Source: Thermohalobaculum sp965263335
GTDB taxonomy: Bacteria > Pseudomonadota > Alphaproteobacteria > Rhodobacterales > Rhodobacteraceae
DNA length: 64,000 nt
Reading direction: 5' to 3'
NCBI GenBank assembly: GCA_965263335.1
Contig: CBDHHE010000001.1
Span: 4,526,001-4,590,000, forward strand
Numbering within the stretch: the first letter of the stretch is position 1; each line of letters begins with the position of its first letter. The notes beneath the pieces were generated by a model. That model saw only the letters and a list, made by a program, of their open reading frames with translations, had not been told where the DNA came from and ran no database searches. The translations under genes were made by a program, and so were the position numbers. Positions 9,502 through 18,546 of the stretch are shown piece by piece.

Positions 9502-10347
9502 GTGGTCGAACGTTTAAAGTTAGCCGTTGCCAAAGCCCGGCAAAAACGTGCGCAGATCGTGCCCGCGCGCGTACCGGAGCAAATCCACGTCGGCGACGGC
9601 CCGCCGCCCGTCGATCCGGTGGCTCGAACGAACGGGCTTTGGGAGTCACTTGAGCAGGTTTCGCTCGATCCCGCTCATCTCGAACGCAAGCGCGTGATTG
9701 CCTACACCAAGAAAGACTCGGCGCACGTAGCCTTTGATGTGCTTCGGACGAGACTTCTGAGGGTGTTCGGCAAGAATGAGTGGGTCAGGCTGGGCGTGAC
9801 CTCCCCTGCTAAAGGATGTGGCAAAACATTTGTCGCCACCAATCTGGCGATGAGCCTGTCGCGCCAGGCCGATAGTCGGACGGTTCTCGTAGACCTGGAT
9901 CTGCGGTCTCCCACGGTCTCGGACGTCCTCGGGGTCGAGCAGACGGAGCCTATCAGATGGTTCCTGTCTGGGGATGTCCCGGCTGAAACTTTCCTCCGGC
10001 GGGTGGGCTCCAATCTTGCCCTCGCATTGAACGGCACGAAGATTGCGGATGCGGCCGAAACACTTTTGTCGGCGCGCACAGCCGAGACCCTGGCGTCTCT
10101 ACAAGCACAACTTTCCCCAAACGTGATGATCTACGATCTGCCGCCGATGCTGGCCTGCGACGACGTGCTTGGTCTGCTCCCGCAGCTCGACTGCGTGCTG
10201 CTCGTCGTCGGTGCGGGAACGGTGCGACCACAGGAAGTCAAGGAATGCGAACGGCTTCTTGCTGATCAGACCCCCCTTCTCGGCGTGTTGCTGAACCGCG
10301 CCGAAGATGCGAACATGACCCGTTACGGTGAGTATGATCGCACCTGA
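9502..10347 (+). CDS. CpsD/CapB-like tyrosine autokinase-family ATPase
   Basis: A 281-residue cytoplasmic P-loop ATPase of the BY-kinase family, partner of the chain-length protein at 6749. Walker A is SPAKGCGKTFVATNLA with Lys108; Walker A' is TVLVDLDLRSP; Walker B is VMIYDLPPML. The C-terminus (MTRYGEYDRT) has two tyrosines but no long Tyr cluster, so autophosphorylation capacity is uncertain. GTG 9502 was chosen because AAAGGAG sits 5 nt upstream; an in-frame start at 9445 has no such site. It lies between the ATPase and the export protein, the normal order in exosortase EPS loci. Confidence 0.85.
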   Translation: MVERLKLAVAKARQKRAQIVPARVPEQIHVGDGPPPVDPVARTNGLWESLEQVSLDPAHLERKRVIAYTKKDSAHVAFDVLRTRLLRVFGKNEWVRLGVTSPAKGCGKTFVATNLAMSLSRQADSRTVLVDLDLRSPTVSDVLGVEQTEPIRWFLSGDVPAETFLRRVGSNLALALNGTKIADAAETLLSARTAETLASLQAQLSPNVMIYDLPPMLACDDVLGLLPQLDCVLLVVGAGTVRPQEVKECERLLADQTPLLGVLLNRAEDANMTRYGEYDRT

Positions 10348-10485
10348 GCGAAGTGCCCGCATCTGTGGCGTGAGCGCCACCATTAGTTACTCAGACCGAA
10401 AACTCAGCCAAATATAGATGCAAATACCCAGAGACTTTGTTCTATCTGTCATTTGAGAACGGGCAGATGTCTTTGGGGAGAGATC

Positions 10486-11121
10486 ATGCGCGCACCGATA
10501 GACGCGACACCTTGTATGCGCATTGTCGCGGTTCTACTGATCGCTTTTCTGAATTCGGGTGCGGTCTTCGCGCAGTCGGCCACAAGCGATGCGTATCGTC
10601 TTGCGCCATCGGATGTGATTGCGATCAGTGTGCTCGAGGATCCCGAGCTCGACAGGCAGGTCCTCGTGCTGCCCGACGGTCGGGTCTCGATGCCGATTGC
10701 CGGCACGCTTGTCGCTGCGGGGCGCACCCCCGACGAGTTGTCCCGAACCATCCGCTCGCGCCTTCGTACGAGTTTCGTCGAACCTCCGACGGTCACGGTT
10801 GCCGTGATCTCGCTTGGCGATGAAGACGAGGAAGACGAGGCCGAGGTCTTCGTTCTGGGCGAAGTCGTCCGGCCAGGCCGCTACGAGTATGAAGCCGATA
10901 CGCCGATCACGGTCCTGAAGGCCCTGTCACTTGCAGGCGGGATCGGTCCGTTTGCAGCGCGCGCGCGCATTCAGGTACGTGAAACGGTTCAGGGCACCGA
11001 AACCCTCCGACTGTTCGACTATGACGCGGTCGAGGATGGGCAGATCAACACGGCGCGAGACCTCGCACCTCTGCCAAGCGGGGCGGTCATCGTGGTGCCG
11101 GAGCGGGGACTCTTCGAATAG
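10486..11121 (+). CDS. Wza-like polysaccharide export protein (PEP-CTERM type)
   Basis: A 211-residue periplasmic/outer-membrane export protein. A signal peptide (residues about 1-30: RIVAVLLIAFLNSGAVFAQS) is followed by the Poly_export domain (YRLAPSDVIAISVLEDPEL to TVTVAVI) and one SLBB-like domain (VFVLGEVVRPGRYEYEADT to the C-terminus). An acidic stretch (DEDEEDEAE) separates them. It is short compared with Wza and probably works with the beta-barrel encoded 11 nt downstream. ATG 10486 has GGGGAGAG 3-10 nt upstream. Confidence 0.88.
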   Translation: MRAPIDATPCMRIVAVLLIAFLNSGAVFAQSATSDAYRLAPSDVIAISVLEDPELDRQVLVLPDGRVSMPIAGTLVAAGRTPDELSRTIRSRLRTSFVEPPTVTVAVISLGDEDEEDEAEVFVLGEVVRPGRYEYEADTPITVLKALSLAGGIGPFAARARIQVRETVQGTETLRLFDYDAVEDGQINTARDLAPLPSGAVIVVPERGLFE

Positions 11122-11132
11122 GCGCCCCGCCG

Positions 11133-12320
11133 GTGTCGGCGCCCAGCGTGCCTGTGCAACCGAAGCTGGTGTCGTTGTTGCAGGCGGTGTTGCTTGTCTT
11201 GCTTTCAGGTTGCGGCGCCGAAGGTGTGGACTGGCGCACGGGCGCACAGATCTCCCAGCGAGTTGAGGTTGAGACCAACCGCGGGCTGAACGATCCATCA
11301 GACGGCATGCTCTTTCAAGCGGCTCTCGATGCGGGCATCCGCCTTGATGCCGAGAGCGAGCGGCTGCTGCTTGAAATCACGGCTGCAGCGACAGCAGCGG
11401 CCTTTGAGGGGGAAGACGACGCTCTCGCGGGAACTGGACGCATCGACCCGCGCGTTGCCTTCGCCGGTAGGTATCGCGCAAAAAACACGACACTTGGTGC
11501 GCTCGGCAGGTTCGACGCCCGTTCCACTTCGTTCACTCAGGTCGATGACACGGGGCTCTCCGATGATGATGCGACGGAGTTCAACAGCACGGTTAGCCTC
11601 ACTCTCGATCACGATTTCAATGCACGCGACAGGTTAAGCCTGGGCCTGACCGGTGAAGTCACTGACTTCTCCGAGGACGGACAGGGGCTGACACCGACAC
11701 GAACAATCGGGGGGACCGCAGGCTGGGAACACCGGCTCAACCAGACCACTGCCATCGGGTTCACGACCGGCCTTCGCCACTTTGTTGCCGATGACGCGGT
11801 GAACACCCGTAGCCAAGCAATCGACGTCGAGACGGGTCTCAACCATCAGCGCACATCGCGCCACACAATGAACCTGCGGGTCGGAGCCACGGGCGTGCGC
11901 ACGTCGGATGATGCCGGTGGCGGCGCGGATCTCGATGTCGGGTTTTCCGGGGGCGCTGGGTTCGACTACCGTCTTGCGCGCCTGAGGGCGGGGGTGGATC
12001 TTGGCCAGTCGGTCGAACCAAGCTCGGTTGGTGAGTTGCAGGCGTTCACGCGGTTGACCGGTGATCTCGCCTACGACGTTACGGCGCGGCAGAGCCTGGG
12101 GGCCAGTCTGGCATATACGCGGCGCGCGCCGCTCGGTGACAGCGACGAGGCCACCCGCCAGATATTCAGTCTGGGACCGAGATATCGTTTGCTGCTCGAT
12201 CGGCAGACCAGTGTGACAATGGGCTACCTGTTCCGGATAGGTCGGGACAGCGACGATGAAAGCGCTGCATTCGGGCACAAGGTGTTCATGTCGCTGGATC
12301 GAAAATTTGGGGTTGAGTAA
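11133..12320 (+). CDS. Outer-membrane beta-barrel protein of exosortase EPS locus
   Basis: A 395-residue protein rich in alternating polar/hydrophobic strands, Gly and aromatic strand ends, ending in FMSLDRKFGVE. This suits an outer-membrane beta-barrel. PEP-CTERM loci usually encode such a protein beside the short export protein, and it may form the outer-membrane pore that full-length Wza provides elsewhere. The N-terminus has a hydrophobic stretch ending in LLSGCGAEG, a possible lipobox, which would be unusual for a barrel. The GTG at 11133 is the apparent start, 11 nt after the previous stop, so the two are probably co-transcribed. Pore role is inference. Confidence 0.7.
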   Translation: MSAPSVPVQPKLVSLLQAVLLVLLSGCGAEGVDWRTGAQISQRVEVETNRGLNDPSDGMLFQAALDAGIRLDAESERLLLEITAAATAAAFEGEDDALAGTGRIDPRVAFAGRYRAKNTTLGALGRFDARSTSFTQVDDTGLSDDDATEFNSTVSLTLDHDFNARDRLSLGLTGEVTDFSEDGQGLTPTRTIGGTAGWEHRLNQTTAIGFTTGLRHFVADDAVNTRSQAIDVETGLNHQRTSRHTMNLRVGATGVRTSDDAGGGADLDVGFSGGAGFDYRLARLRAGVDLGQSVEPSSVGELQAFTRLTGDLAYDVTARQSLGASLAYTRRAPLGDSDEATRQIFSLGPRYRLLLDRQTSVTMGYLFRIGRDSDDESAAFGHKVFMSLDRKFGVE

Positions 12321-12335
12321 AATTTTTCACTCAAC
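12312..12335 (+). terminator. Weak stem-loop at end of beta-barrel gene
   Basis: A 7-bp perfect stem (GTTGAGT / ACTCAAC) with a 10-nt AT-rich loop overlaps the stop codon. No T-tract follows, so it is at best a weak or factor-dependent terminator. The rest of the intergenic stretch to 12644 (about 310 bases) is AT-richer and probably holds the promoter of the VPLPA-CTERM gene; I see no clear consensus boxes. Confidence 0.3.
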
Positions 12336-12644
12336 TGATTCGCGAGTTATCGGCTGCCGCACCTCGCTCTCTCAAATGGGGCTACTCAGATAGTGCGGAG
12401 TAGCGACCGCGTCGGTACGACGCCGCAGCGCTGTTTCAACTTAGTACAGGTCTTTTCAATCCCTGAATTCTATAAAAAACAAAGACTTATGCTAGTGTTT
12501 GCGATACGGGACCCTCAGGGCGTTCACGTTTGATTAAGCATTCCGGGCGTTTTTTAAGGAAGTTAGCACTGGCAAATCGGTGCCGAGGTCGCATCCGGTG
12601 CCAGGCATTAGTTCGCAACGTCTGTCGTGAGGCATCGCCGAAAA

Positions 12645-13295
12645 ATGCACTTCAATCGATTAGCGACCGCGCTGCTGGGTAGCCTACTTTTAGGCACACC
12701 TGCGCAGGCAGTGGTTATCTCTGAGCTCGCAACGGCGCCGAATGCGTGGGCGTTGGTTGATACGACCCGAACCCTCGCTGTCGACGGGACCTGGACTTTC
12801 CAGCCAAGCATCCGGCAAGGGAACAAGCGCGCCGACTTTCTGTCGCCCTTCGATGGCCGCTTTCTGCCGGGTGGTTCCTTCCCGGGTTTCGAAAGCATTC
12901 CCTACTATTCGATCGGGACCGACAATCCGACGACACCGGCGAACGGCGTCACCGCGGAAATGACGTTCGACACTGATCGGACGTTCCTCACATTGCTCTG
13001 GGGATCCATCGATACCTACAATTCGATCGAGTTCTATCTCGACAATACGCTCGCACAAACGGTCACGAACTCGGATTTCGTTTCGGCCAATCCGGTTGCC
13101 AAGAACGCGTCGCTGGTCAAGATTAGCGATCTGGTCTTCGATGAAGTCCACTTCATCTCGACGAGTGACGCCTTCGAGTTCTCCAACGTGAGCACAGTGC
13201 CATTGCCCGCGGGTTTTGCGCTGCTGCTCACTGGTCTGGCCGGTCTGCTTGGCGTCCGATTTGTCGCCTTACGTAGACGGTTGGCGCACGTCTGA
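12645..13295 (+). CDS. VPLPA-CTERM sorting domain protein (XrtD substrate)
   Basis: A 216-residue secreted protein. It has an N-terminal signal peptide (RLATALLGSLLLGTPAQA), a beta-rich domain (about 25-180) and a textbook exosortase signal at the end: VPLPAGFALLLTGLAGLLG then RRRLAHV. The central domain (ALVDTTRTLAVDGTW, FLTLLWGSIDTYNSIEFYLD) resembles small PEP-CTERM proteins that carry a lectin-like sandwich. ATG 12645 was preferred to GTG 12627 because it leaves a compact basic n-region; neither has a strong ribosome site. It lies within the xrtD gene set, so it is a likely substrate. Confidence 0.85.
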   Translation: MHFNRLATALLGSLLLGTPAQAVVISELATAPNAWALVDTTRTLAVDGTWTFQPSIRQGNKRADFLSPFDGRFLPGGSFPGFESIPYYSIGTDNPTTPANGVTAEMTFDTDRTFLTLLWGSIDTYNSIEFYLDNTLAQTVTNSDFVSANPVAKNASLVKISDLVFDEVHFISTSDAFEFSNVSTVPLPAGFALLLTGLAGLLGVRFVALRRRLAHV

Positions 13296-13477
13296 GGGCA
13301 TTCCTGCCTTCAAACCGTCAACATCTCAGGCGATTGAGGCAGCGGGAAACCGCTGCCTTTCGTGCGTGCGAGTGGTCCCGATGCGTATCCGGGCGGTGTG
13401 GGTCTGTGCACCGAAGAACCGAGCGCACGTGTGATGTCCACATAGTTCCTGCGTTGAAATGGTGAACGGGGTTGCCC

Positions 13478-15889
13478 ATGCTTGACCGACTCTGCGCGAT
13501 CCTTTGCTCCGGCCGCCGAAGGGCTGGAGCTGTTCTCATTTTTGCGCTGGTGTTGGCTGGATGCGACAGTGTCGAAGAGCGCGTGGCCAAGCATTTTGAG
13601 CGCGGTCAAGCGCTGCTGAACGAAGGGGTGCCGGTGAAGGCGATCCTCGAGTTCCGCAACGCGTTGCAGCTGGATGACCAGCACGCACCTTCTCATTTTG
13701 CGATTGGCAAACTGCTGGAGAGCCGCGGAGATTTGCGTCCGGCGTTCGCGCGCTACAGAAAGGTCATCGAGATTGAGCCGGCGCACATAGAAGCCCGGCT
13801 GAAAATGGCCCGGCTGCGGTTGCTTGCTGGTGAGCTTGAACAGGCTTCGGCTGAATTGAATGCCGCTAAGGCGCTCGAGCCCGACCGCGCGGATGTGCAG
13901 GCGGCTGTTGCGACACTGGCTCTGGCCCGAGGAGATGTGGATGCGGCACGGTCCGCCGTTGATCTGGCATTCTCGTTTGATCCTGACAATGCCGATGCCG
14001 TGCTTGTCGAAATTGGTCTGCTGATGCGCACCCAGGGTCTGCCGGCGGCTCTGGCACGTGCGGACCTCGCGTTGGATGATGCACCTGAGAACCTTGCGCT
14101 GAATGTGATCAAGCTTCAGGTCCTCGAGCTGTTGGCAGAACCCCTTGCTGTGCGGGACCAGCTGGTGACGATGATCGCACGCTTCCCCGACGAGCGGCGC
14201 TTCCGGGAAGCGCTGATCCGCTGGGCACTCGCTGCAGGAGATGACACCACGGCACTGAACGAGATGCGGGCGCTGGTTGCGGCCGCGCCTGACGATCTCG
14301 ATATGGTTGTCAACCTCACCCGATTCGTGCGCCGCGTTGATGGTGATTCCGCGGCCAGATCGGAGCTTGACGCACTGATCGAAACGGCAACCGACCCGGT
14401 GCCGCTCGAGCTGATGCGGGCGCAGTTTGACGTGGAAACGGGAAATCGGTCCGCGGCGATAGGGAACCTGGAGGGACTTGTCGATCGCGCAGGAAAAAAG
14501 TCCGATGATGTGCGGATTGCTTTGGCACGCCTCCGGTGGACAGATGGCAACGAGGACGAGGCTGTAGCGCTGGTCGATGCAGTGTTGGAGTCCGATCCAA
14601 ACCATGTGGACGCCCTGAGCTTCCGTGTTGCCCGACTGATCGACGATGAGGCTCTGGATCAAGCCGTTCAATCCGTCCGGCGCGGACTGGGCGAGGATCC
14701 AGACAATGTCACGCTGCTCCAGCTTGCTGGTCGGGCACAGGAGCGGTCGGGAAACCTGGACCTTGCCAATGATCGACTGGCGAAGGCGGTACGGGCGGAT
14801 GAGTACCGGCCAGAGACCGTCCGGTCCTACGTCGACTTCCTCATGCGCTCGGAGCGGTTCACTGCCGCAGAAACGGTTCTCTCGGATGCGATCTACCGCA
14901 ATCCGCAGGAGGCGGAGCTCATCGACCTGCTCGGCTTCACACGCATGCGGCTGGGTGACTGGCAAGGTGCGAATGCCGCCGCGAGTGCGCTCGCCGAGTT
15001 CAATCCGGATCGCGCGCGCCAGCTTCGTGGTGCGATCCTGATCGGACAAGAGCGCTTCGAGGAGGGGGCCTCGATGTTGCGCAACTTGCCGGGCGATGAA
15101 CGCCAACGAGCGGCGTCGGTTGCTGCCCTTGTCCAAACCTATGTGCAGAACGGTGAGGTTGACCGGGCGGTGACGTTCCTGGAAGGCATGCTCGCCGAGA
15201 ACCCGAAGAATCTGCAGGCACTCGGCATCAGAGGCAATCTCCATCTCGCGGCAGGCGAAACTTCCGCCGCGGAGGCCAAGTATCGCGAAGTCTTGGCACT
15301 GGATCCTGCCAATGGCGGCGCGCACTCGGCAATTGCACGCCTCCATGCGCTGACGGGCAACGCAGAGGCAGCCAGGGTTCAATTGCAGGAGGGGCTGAAG
15401 CTTGCACCGGACAATCTGGTCCTGCTGGCGCGGCTCGCCCAGCTCTACGAGATCGAGGGCAATTTTGACGCCGCGATTGAAGTCTATGATCAGCTCTATG
15501 AACGCGTGCCGGACTCGCTGCTGGTGGCAAACAATCTAGCGAGCCTGCTGTCGGATCACCGTGCCGGCGACACCGAAGCCCTCGAGCGAGCTTATGCGAT
15601 TGCGGGGCGGTTGCGTCCTTCGGATATCCCTCAGTACCGAGACACCTATGGCTGGACCCGATACCTGAAGGGCGAATACGAGGTCGCACTCGAGCGGATC
15701 GAGCCGGTGGCTTCTGCCCTGCCAGAAAACCCGTGGGTGCACTATCACCTGGGCCAGATTTACCGAGCCCTCGATCGTCCGGAAGATACACGCATGGCAT
15801 TGGAACGGGCGCTCGTCACGGCGGGCGATCGTCCATTTCCGCCGCGCGACGAGATCCGAGCGGCGCTTGACAGCCTCTCGACGCAATGA
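13478..15889 (+). CDS. prsT: PrsT-type TPR-repeat lipoprotein of the exosortase system
   Basis: An 803-residue lipoprotein made almost wholly of tetratricopeptide repeats. The signal peptide ends in a lipobox (FALVLAGCD, acylated Cys near residue 28). About 18-20 TPRs follow, with the usual spacing and motifs such as AILEFRNALQLDD, AEAKYREVLALDPANG and AIEVYDQLYERVPDS. PrsT is the large TPR lipoprotein diagnostic of PEP-CTERM/EPS loci, normally about 900 residues. It is thought to scaffold the periplasmic export assembly, as AlgK and PelB do. The ATG at 13478 gives the lipobox a normal spacing. The glycosyltransferase downstream starts 64 nt after its stop. A 690-codon frame on the opposite strand is a GC-bias shadow. 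Confidence 0.87.
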   Translation: MLDRLCAILCSGRRRAGAVLIFALVLAGCDSVEERVAKHFERGQALLNEGVPVKAILEFRNALQLDDQHAPSHFAIGKLLESRGDLRPAFARYRKVIEIEPAHIEARLKMARLRLLAGELEQASAELNAAKALEPDRADVQAAVATLALARGDVDAARSAVDLAFSFDPDNADAVLVEIGLLMRTQGLPAALARADLALDDAPENLALNVIKLQVLELLAEPLAVRDQLVTMIARFPDERRFREALIRWALAAGDDTTALNEMRALVAAAPDDLDMVVNLTRFVRRVDGDSAARSELDALIETATDPVPLELMRAQFDVETGNRSAAIGNLEGLVDRAGKKSDDVRIALARLRWTDGNEDEAVALVDAVLESDPNHVDALSFRVARLIDDEALDQAVQSVRRGLGEDPDNVTLLQLAGRAQERSGNLDLANDRLAKAVRADEYRPETVRSYVDFLMRSERFTAAETVLSDAIYRNPQEAELIDLLGFTRMRLGDWQGANAAASALAEFNPDRARQLRGAILIGQERFEEGASMLRNLPGDERQRAASVAALVQTYVQNGEVDRAVTFLEGMLAENPKNLQALGIRGNLHLAAGETSAAEAKYREVLALDPANGGAHSAIARLHALTGNAEAARVQLQEGLKLAPDNLVLLARLAQLYEIEGNFDAAIEVYDQLYERVPDSLLVANNLASLLSDHRAGDTEALERAYAIAGRLRPSDIPQYRDTYGWTRYLKGEYEVALERIEPVASALPENPWVHYHLGQIYRALDRPEDTRMALERALVTAGDRPFPPRDEIRAALDSLSTQ

Positions 15890-15953
15890 TCGCGGACACT
15901 CGCATGAAGTTTGTGATGCGCAACGGCCGGATACTCCAGACGATGGAGACCGC

Positions 15954-16934
15954 ATGAGCGAGATCGCGGTGATCATCGTGAACTATGCATCTGCTGCGCT
16001 GGCGATCGAGGCGGTCGAGAGCGTCCTCGCAAGGGATCATGGCGGCCGCACGGTTGAAGTGCATGTCGTCGAGAACGCCTCACCCGGCGACGATGCCGCA
16101 ATGCTTCTTGCTGCGGCCCGGGAGCGCGGTTGGGCCGGGCGCTGCACGATACACGCAGAGACGGTGAACCACGGCTTCGGGCGCGGCAACAATCTGGTGA
16201 TTGACCGGCTTGCCCGGCGCGCCACACCCCCTCAGAAGATATTCCTGTTGAACCCGGACGCGCGGTTGAAGAATGACACGATCGCGGTGCTTTCGGCGTT
16301 TCTGGATGCACATCCGCGGGCTGCCGCGGCGGGCGCACGGATCGAGAAGCCATGCGGGGCGCATGTGACTGCAGCGTTTCGGTTTCCAGGTGTGATCAGC
16401 GAGTTTTCCGGAGCCCTCGCCTTTGGTCCCTTTGCCCGGCTGTTCGCGCGCTGGCAGGTTGCGCTTCCGCCTGAAATTGCGAGCCGACCGGTCGATTGGG
16501 TGGCCGGCGCCGCTGTGATGTTGCGTCTGGAAGCGCTCGCCGACGTGGGGCCCTTCGATCCGGATTTCTTCCTGTACTTTGAGGAGGTTGAGCTCATGCA
16601 TCGCCTCAATCGCGCGGGGTGGACGTGCTGGCACGTGAGCGAGGCGGAGGTGGTTCATATCGAGGGTGCGTCGACCGGCGTACGGAGCACGGAAGTGTCC
16701 CCTCGGCGACGTCCCGCATACTGGTATCGCTCCTGGTGCCACTACTTCCGAAAGACACATGGTCGGGCAGGGGCACTCGCAGCAGGTGCGGCGTGGATGC
16801 TGGGTGCGTTGCTGAACCACGGTCTCGCCAGGCTCCGCGGACGTCTGCCTGCGGCAGCACCTCACGTCTTCGAAGACTTCTGGGCCTTTGCAGGACGCTC
16901 TTTGATCGGGCTTGGGGGAGACCGGCATGACTGA
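15954..16934 (+). CDS. Family 2 (GT-A) glycosyltransferase, rhamnosyltransferase-like
   Basis: A 326-residue cytoplasmic/inner-membrane-associated transferase. The GT2 fold is clear: VIIVNYASAALAIEAVESVL, HVVENASPGDD, the NHGFGRGNN motif, FLLNPDARL in place of a plain DxD, and FDPDFFLYFEEVELMHRLN near 210. The C-terminus is long and hydrophobic-basic. This subtype (MSEIAVIIVNY, FLLNPDA, YFEE) includes many rhamnosyl- and related transferases. GGAGAC precedes ATG 15954 by 3 nt. The stop overlaps the next start by 8 nt, so translation is probably coupled. The sugar added is unknown. Confidence 0.87.
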   Translation: MSEIAVIIVNYASAALAIEAVESVLARDHGGRTVEVHVVENASPGDDAAMLLAAARERGWAGRCTIHAETVNHGFGRGNNLVIDRLARRATPPQKIFLLNPDARLKNDTIAVLSAFLDAHPRAAAAGARIEKPCGAHVTAAFRFPGVISEFSGALAFGPFARLFARWQVALPPEIASRPVDWVAGAAVMLRLEALADVGPFDPDFFLYFEEVELMHRLNRAGWTCWHVSEAEVVHIEGASTGVRSTEVSPRRRPAYWYRSWCHYFRKTHGRAGALAAGAAWMLGALLNHGLARLRGRLPAAAPHVFEDFWAFAGRSLIGLGGDRHD

Positions 16935-17541
16935 GGTCTCCGTGCATGGGCCGGCATCCGAGGCAGGGTTGTTCATACCGAATGATGGAGCCGAAAACGC
17001 CAACCCGGCTTCCATCGGGTTCTGGTCCCTCGTCGCCGAGGACTTCGAGACCAATGACAACGACTTCTTTTCACAGGGGTTCTGGGCGCTGTTCTGGCAT
17101 CGCTTCGGCAACTGGCGCATGTCGGTTCGGCCAAAGGTGCTGCGCGCACCGCTCAGCTTGCTCTACCAGGTGATGTTCAAGCTATGCCAATGGGCTGGCG
17201 GCATCATGCTTCCCTATACGGTCCGGGTCGGGAGGCGGGTTCGCATCGACCACTTCGGAGGCATGATCCTTGTCGCGCAAGCCATCGGTGACGACGTCAT
17301 CATCCGACAGAACACGACCTTTGGTATCGCAAGTCTTGATGAGCCTCATGCTCGGCCTGTCATCGGAAATCGAGTGGAGATCGGCGCGGGCGTCGTGATC
17401 ATCGGTGCCGTGCACGTCGGGGATGGTGCGATCATCGGCGCGAACGCTGTTGTGACGTGTTCGGTTCCGGCCGGTGTGGTGGCGGTCGGTGTGCCTGCCC
17501 GCGTTCTGCGGGGTCGCGATGCGGGGTGTTCCGATGGCTGA
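16927..17541 (+). CDS. CysE-like left-handed beta-helix acyltransferase
   Basis: A 204-residue protein whose C-terminal half (about 90-195) has hexapeptide repeats typical of the LbH acyltransferase fold. These include VRVGRRVRIDHFGGMILV, IGDDVIIRQNTTFG, IGNRVEIGAGVVIIGAVHVGD and AIIGANAVVTCSVPAG. The HFGG segment resembles the serine acetyltransferase active-site region, but in EPS loci such proteins usually acetylate sugars or intermediates. The N-terminal part has the FWHRFGNWRM pattern common to EPS-linked members. ATG 16927 has GGGGGAG 8 nt upstream. It overlaps the genes on both sides. Confidence 0.82.
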   Translation: MTEVSVHGPASEAGLFIPNDGAENANPASIGFWSLVAEDFETNDNDFFSQGFWALFWHRFGNWRMSVRPKVLRAPLSLLYQVMFKLCQWAGGIMLPYTVRVGRRVRIDHFGGMILVAQAIGDDVIIRQNTTFGIASLDEPHARPVIGNRVEIGAGVVIIGAVHVGDGAIIGANAVVTCSVPAGVVAVGVPARVLRGRDAGCSDG

Positions 17542-18509
17542 ACAGACGATCGGCGCAGTCATCATTGGACGAAACGAAGGCGAGCGGCTGGTGCGTTGCC
17601 TCAAGTCTGTTGCCCCCCAGGTCTCGGACATCATCTACGTAGACTCCGGCTCTAAGGATGGCAGCGTTTTCGTGGCGCGCGCTGCTGGCGCTCAAGTGGT
17701 CGAACTCGACCTGAACGAACCGTTCACTGCAGCACGCGCACGCAATGCAGGATTTGCCGAACTCATGGCGAACCGCACGTGCCAGCTACGTACAGTTCAT
17801 CGATGGTGACTGCGAACTGCAACCGGACTGGGTGCGCGCCTCTGTCGAGTTTCTCGTGTCGAACCCTCGCGCCGCTGTTGCATGTGGGCGGCGGCGCGAG
17901 CGCTCGCCCGATGCCTCGGTCTACAATCGGATCTGCGACCGCGAGTGGGACACTCCGATTGGTCGGACCTTGGCATGTGGGGGTGATGCGCTCGTGCGTT
18001 CCTCGGCACTTTCGGCTGTGGGCGGCTTCAATCCTGCACTCATAGCTGGCGAGGAGCCTGAGCTCTGCGTGCGCCTGCGTGCCGCCGGGTGGGAGGTCTG
18101 GCGTCTGGATCGGGAAATGGTCTTGCACGATGCCGCCATGACACGGCTGGGGCAATGGTGGAACCGGGCACGCCGTGCCGGGCATGCCTTTGCGGAAGGA
18201 GCAGCGCTGCATGGGAGCGCGCCGGAACGCCATGGGGTGCGAGAGACCGTGCGGGCTCTGGTTTGGGGTGCCGGGTTGCCGGTCGCGACAGTCTTGGGAG
18301 CGTTCGCCTTTCCATGGGCGTTGATGTCCGCACTGGCGTATCCGGCACAGATTGTCCGGCTCGCTGCGCGCGAGGGATGGCGCAGCCGTGAGGCCTGGGA
18401 GGCCGCCTTCTTCTTCACCTTCGGGAAATTTCCGGAAGTGCTCGGCGTCTTTGAGTACGTCTTTGGACGTCTCAGTCGGCGCCCATCCGACCTGATCGAG
18501 TACAAATGA
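17534..18509 (+). CDS. Family 2 glycosyltransferase, frameshifted
   Basis: Two overlapping frames together make one GT2 enzyme of about 325 residues. The first (from ATG 17534) has TIGAVIIGRNEGERLVRCL, VDSGSKDGSV and FTAARARNAGFAELMA. It runs to a stop at 17807. The second frame takes up SYVQFIDGDCELQPDW (the DGD metal site), GGDALVRSSALSAVGGFN, EEPELCVRLRAAGWEVW and a hydrophobic C-terminal membrane region. The switch lies between about 17765 and 17785; one extra base or two missing bases would explain it. It is a real inactivation or a sequencing error, and the coding signal either side is intact. The start overlaps the acyltransferase stop by 8 nt. Confidence 0.8.
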
Positions 18510-18546
18510 TCAATCGATGCGGCATCCGTCAGAGGCGGAGCATCGC

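Noticed and set aside
13310..15382. 690-codon frame antisense to prsT
   Set aside because: The + strand frame has a lipobox and TPR repeats; this one is a mirror of it.
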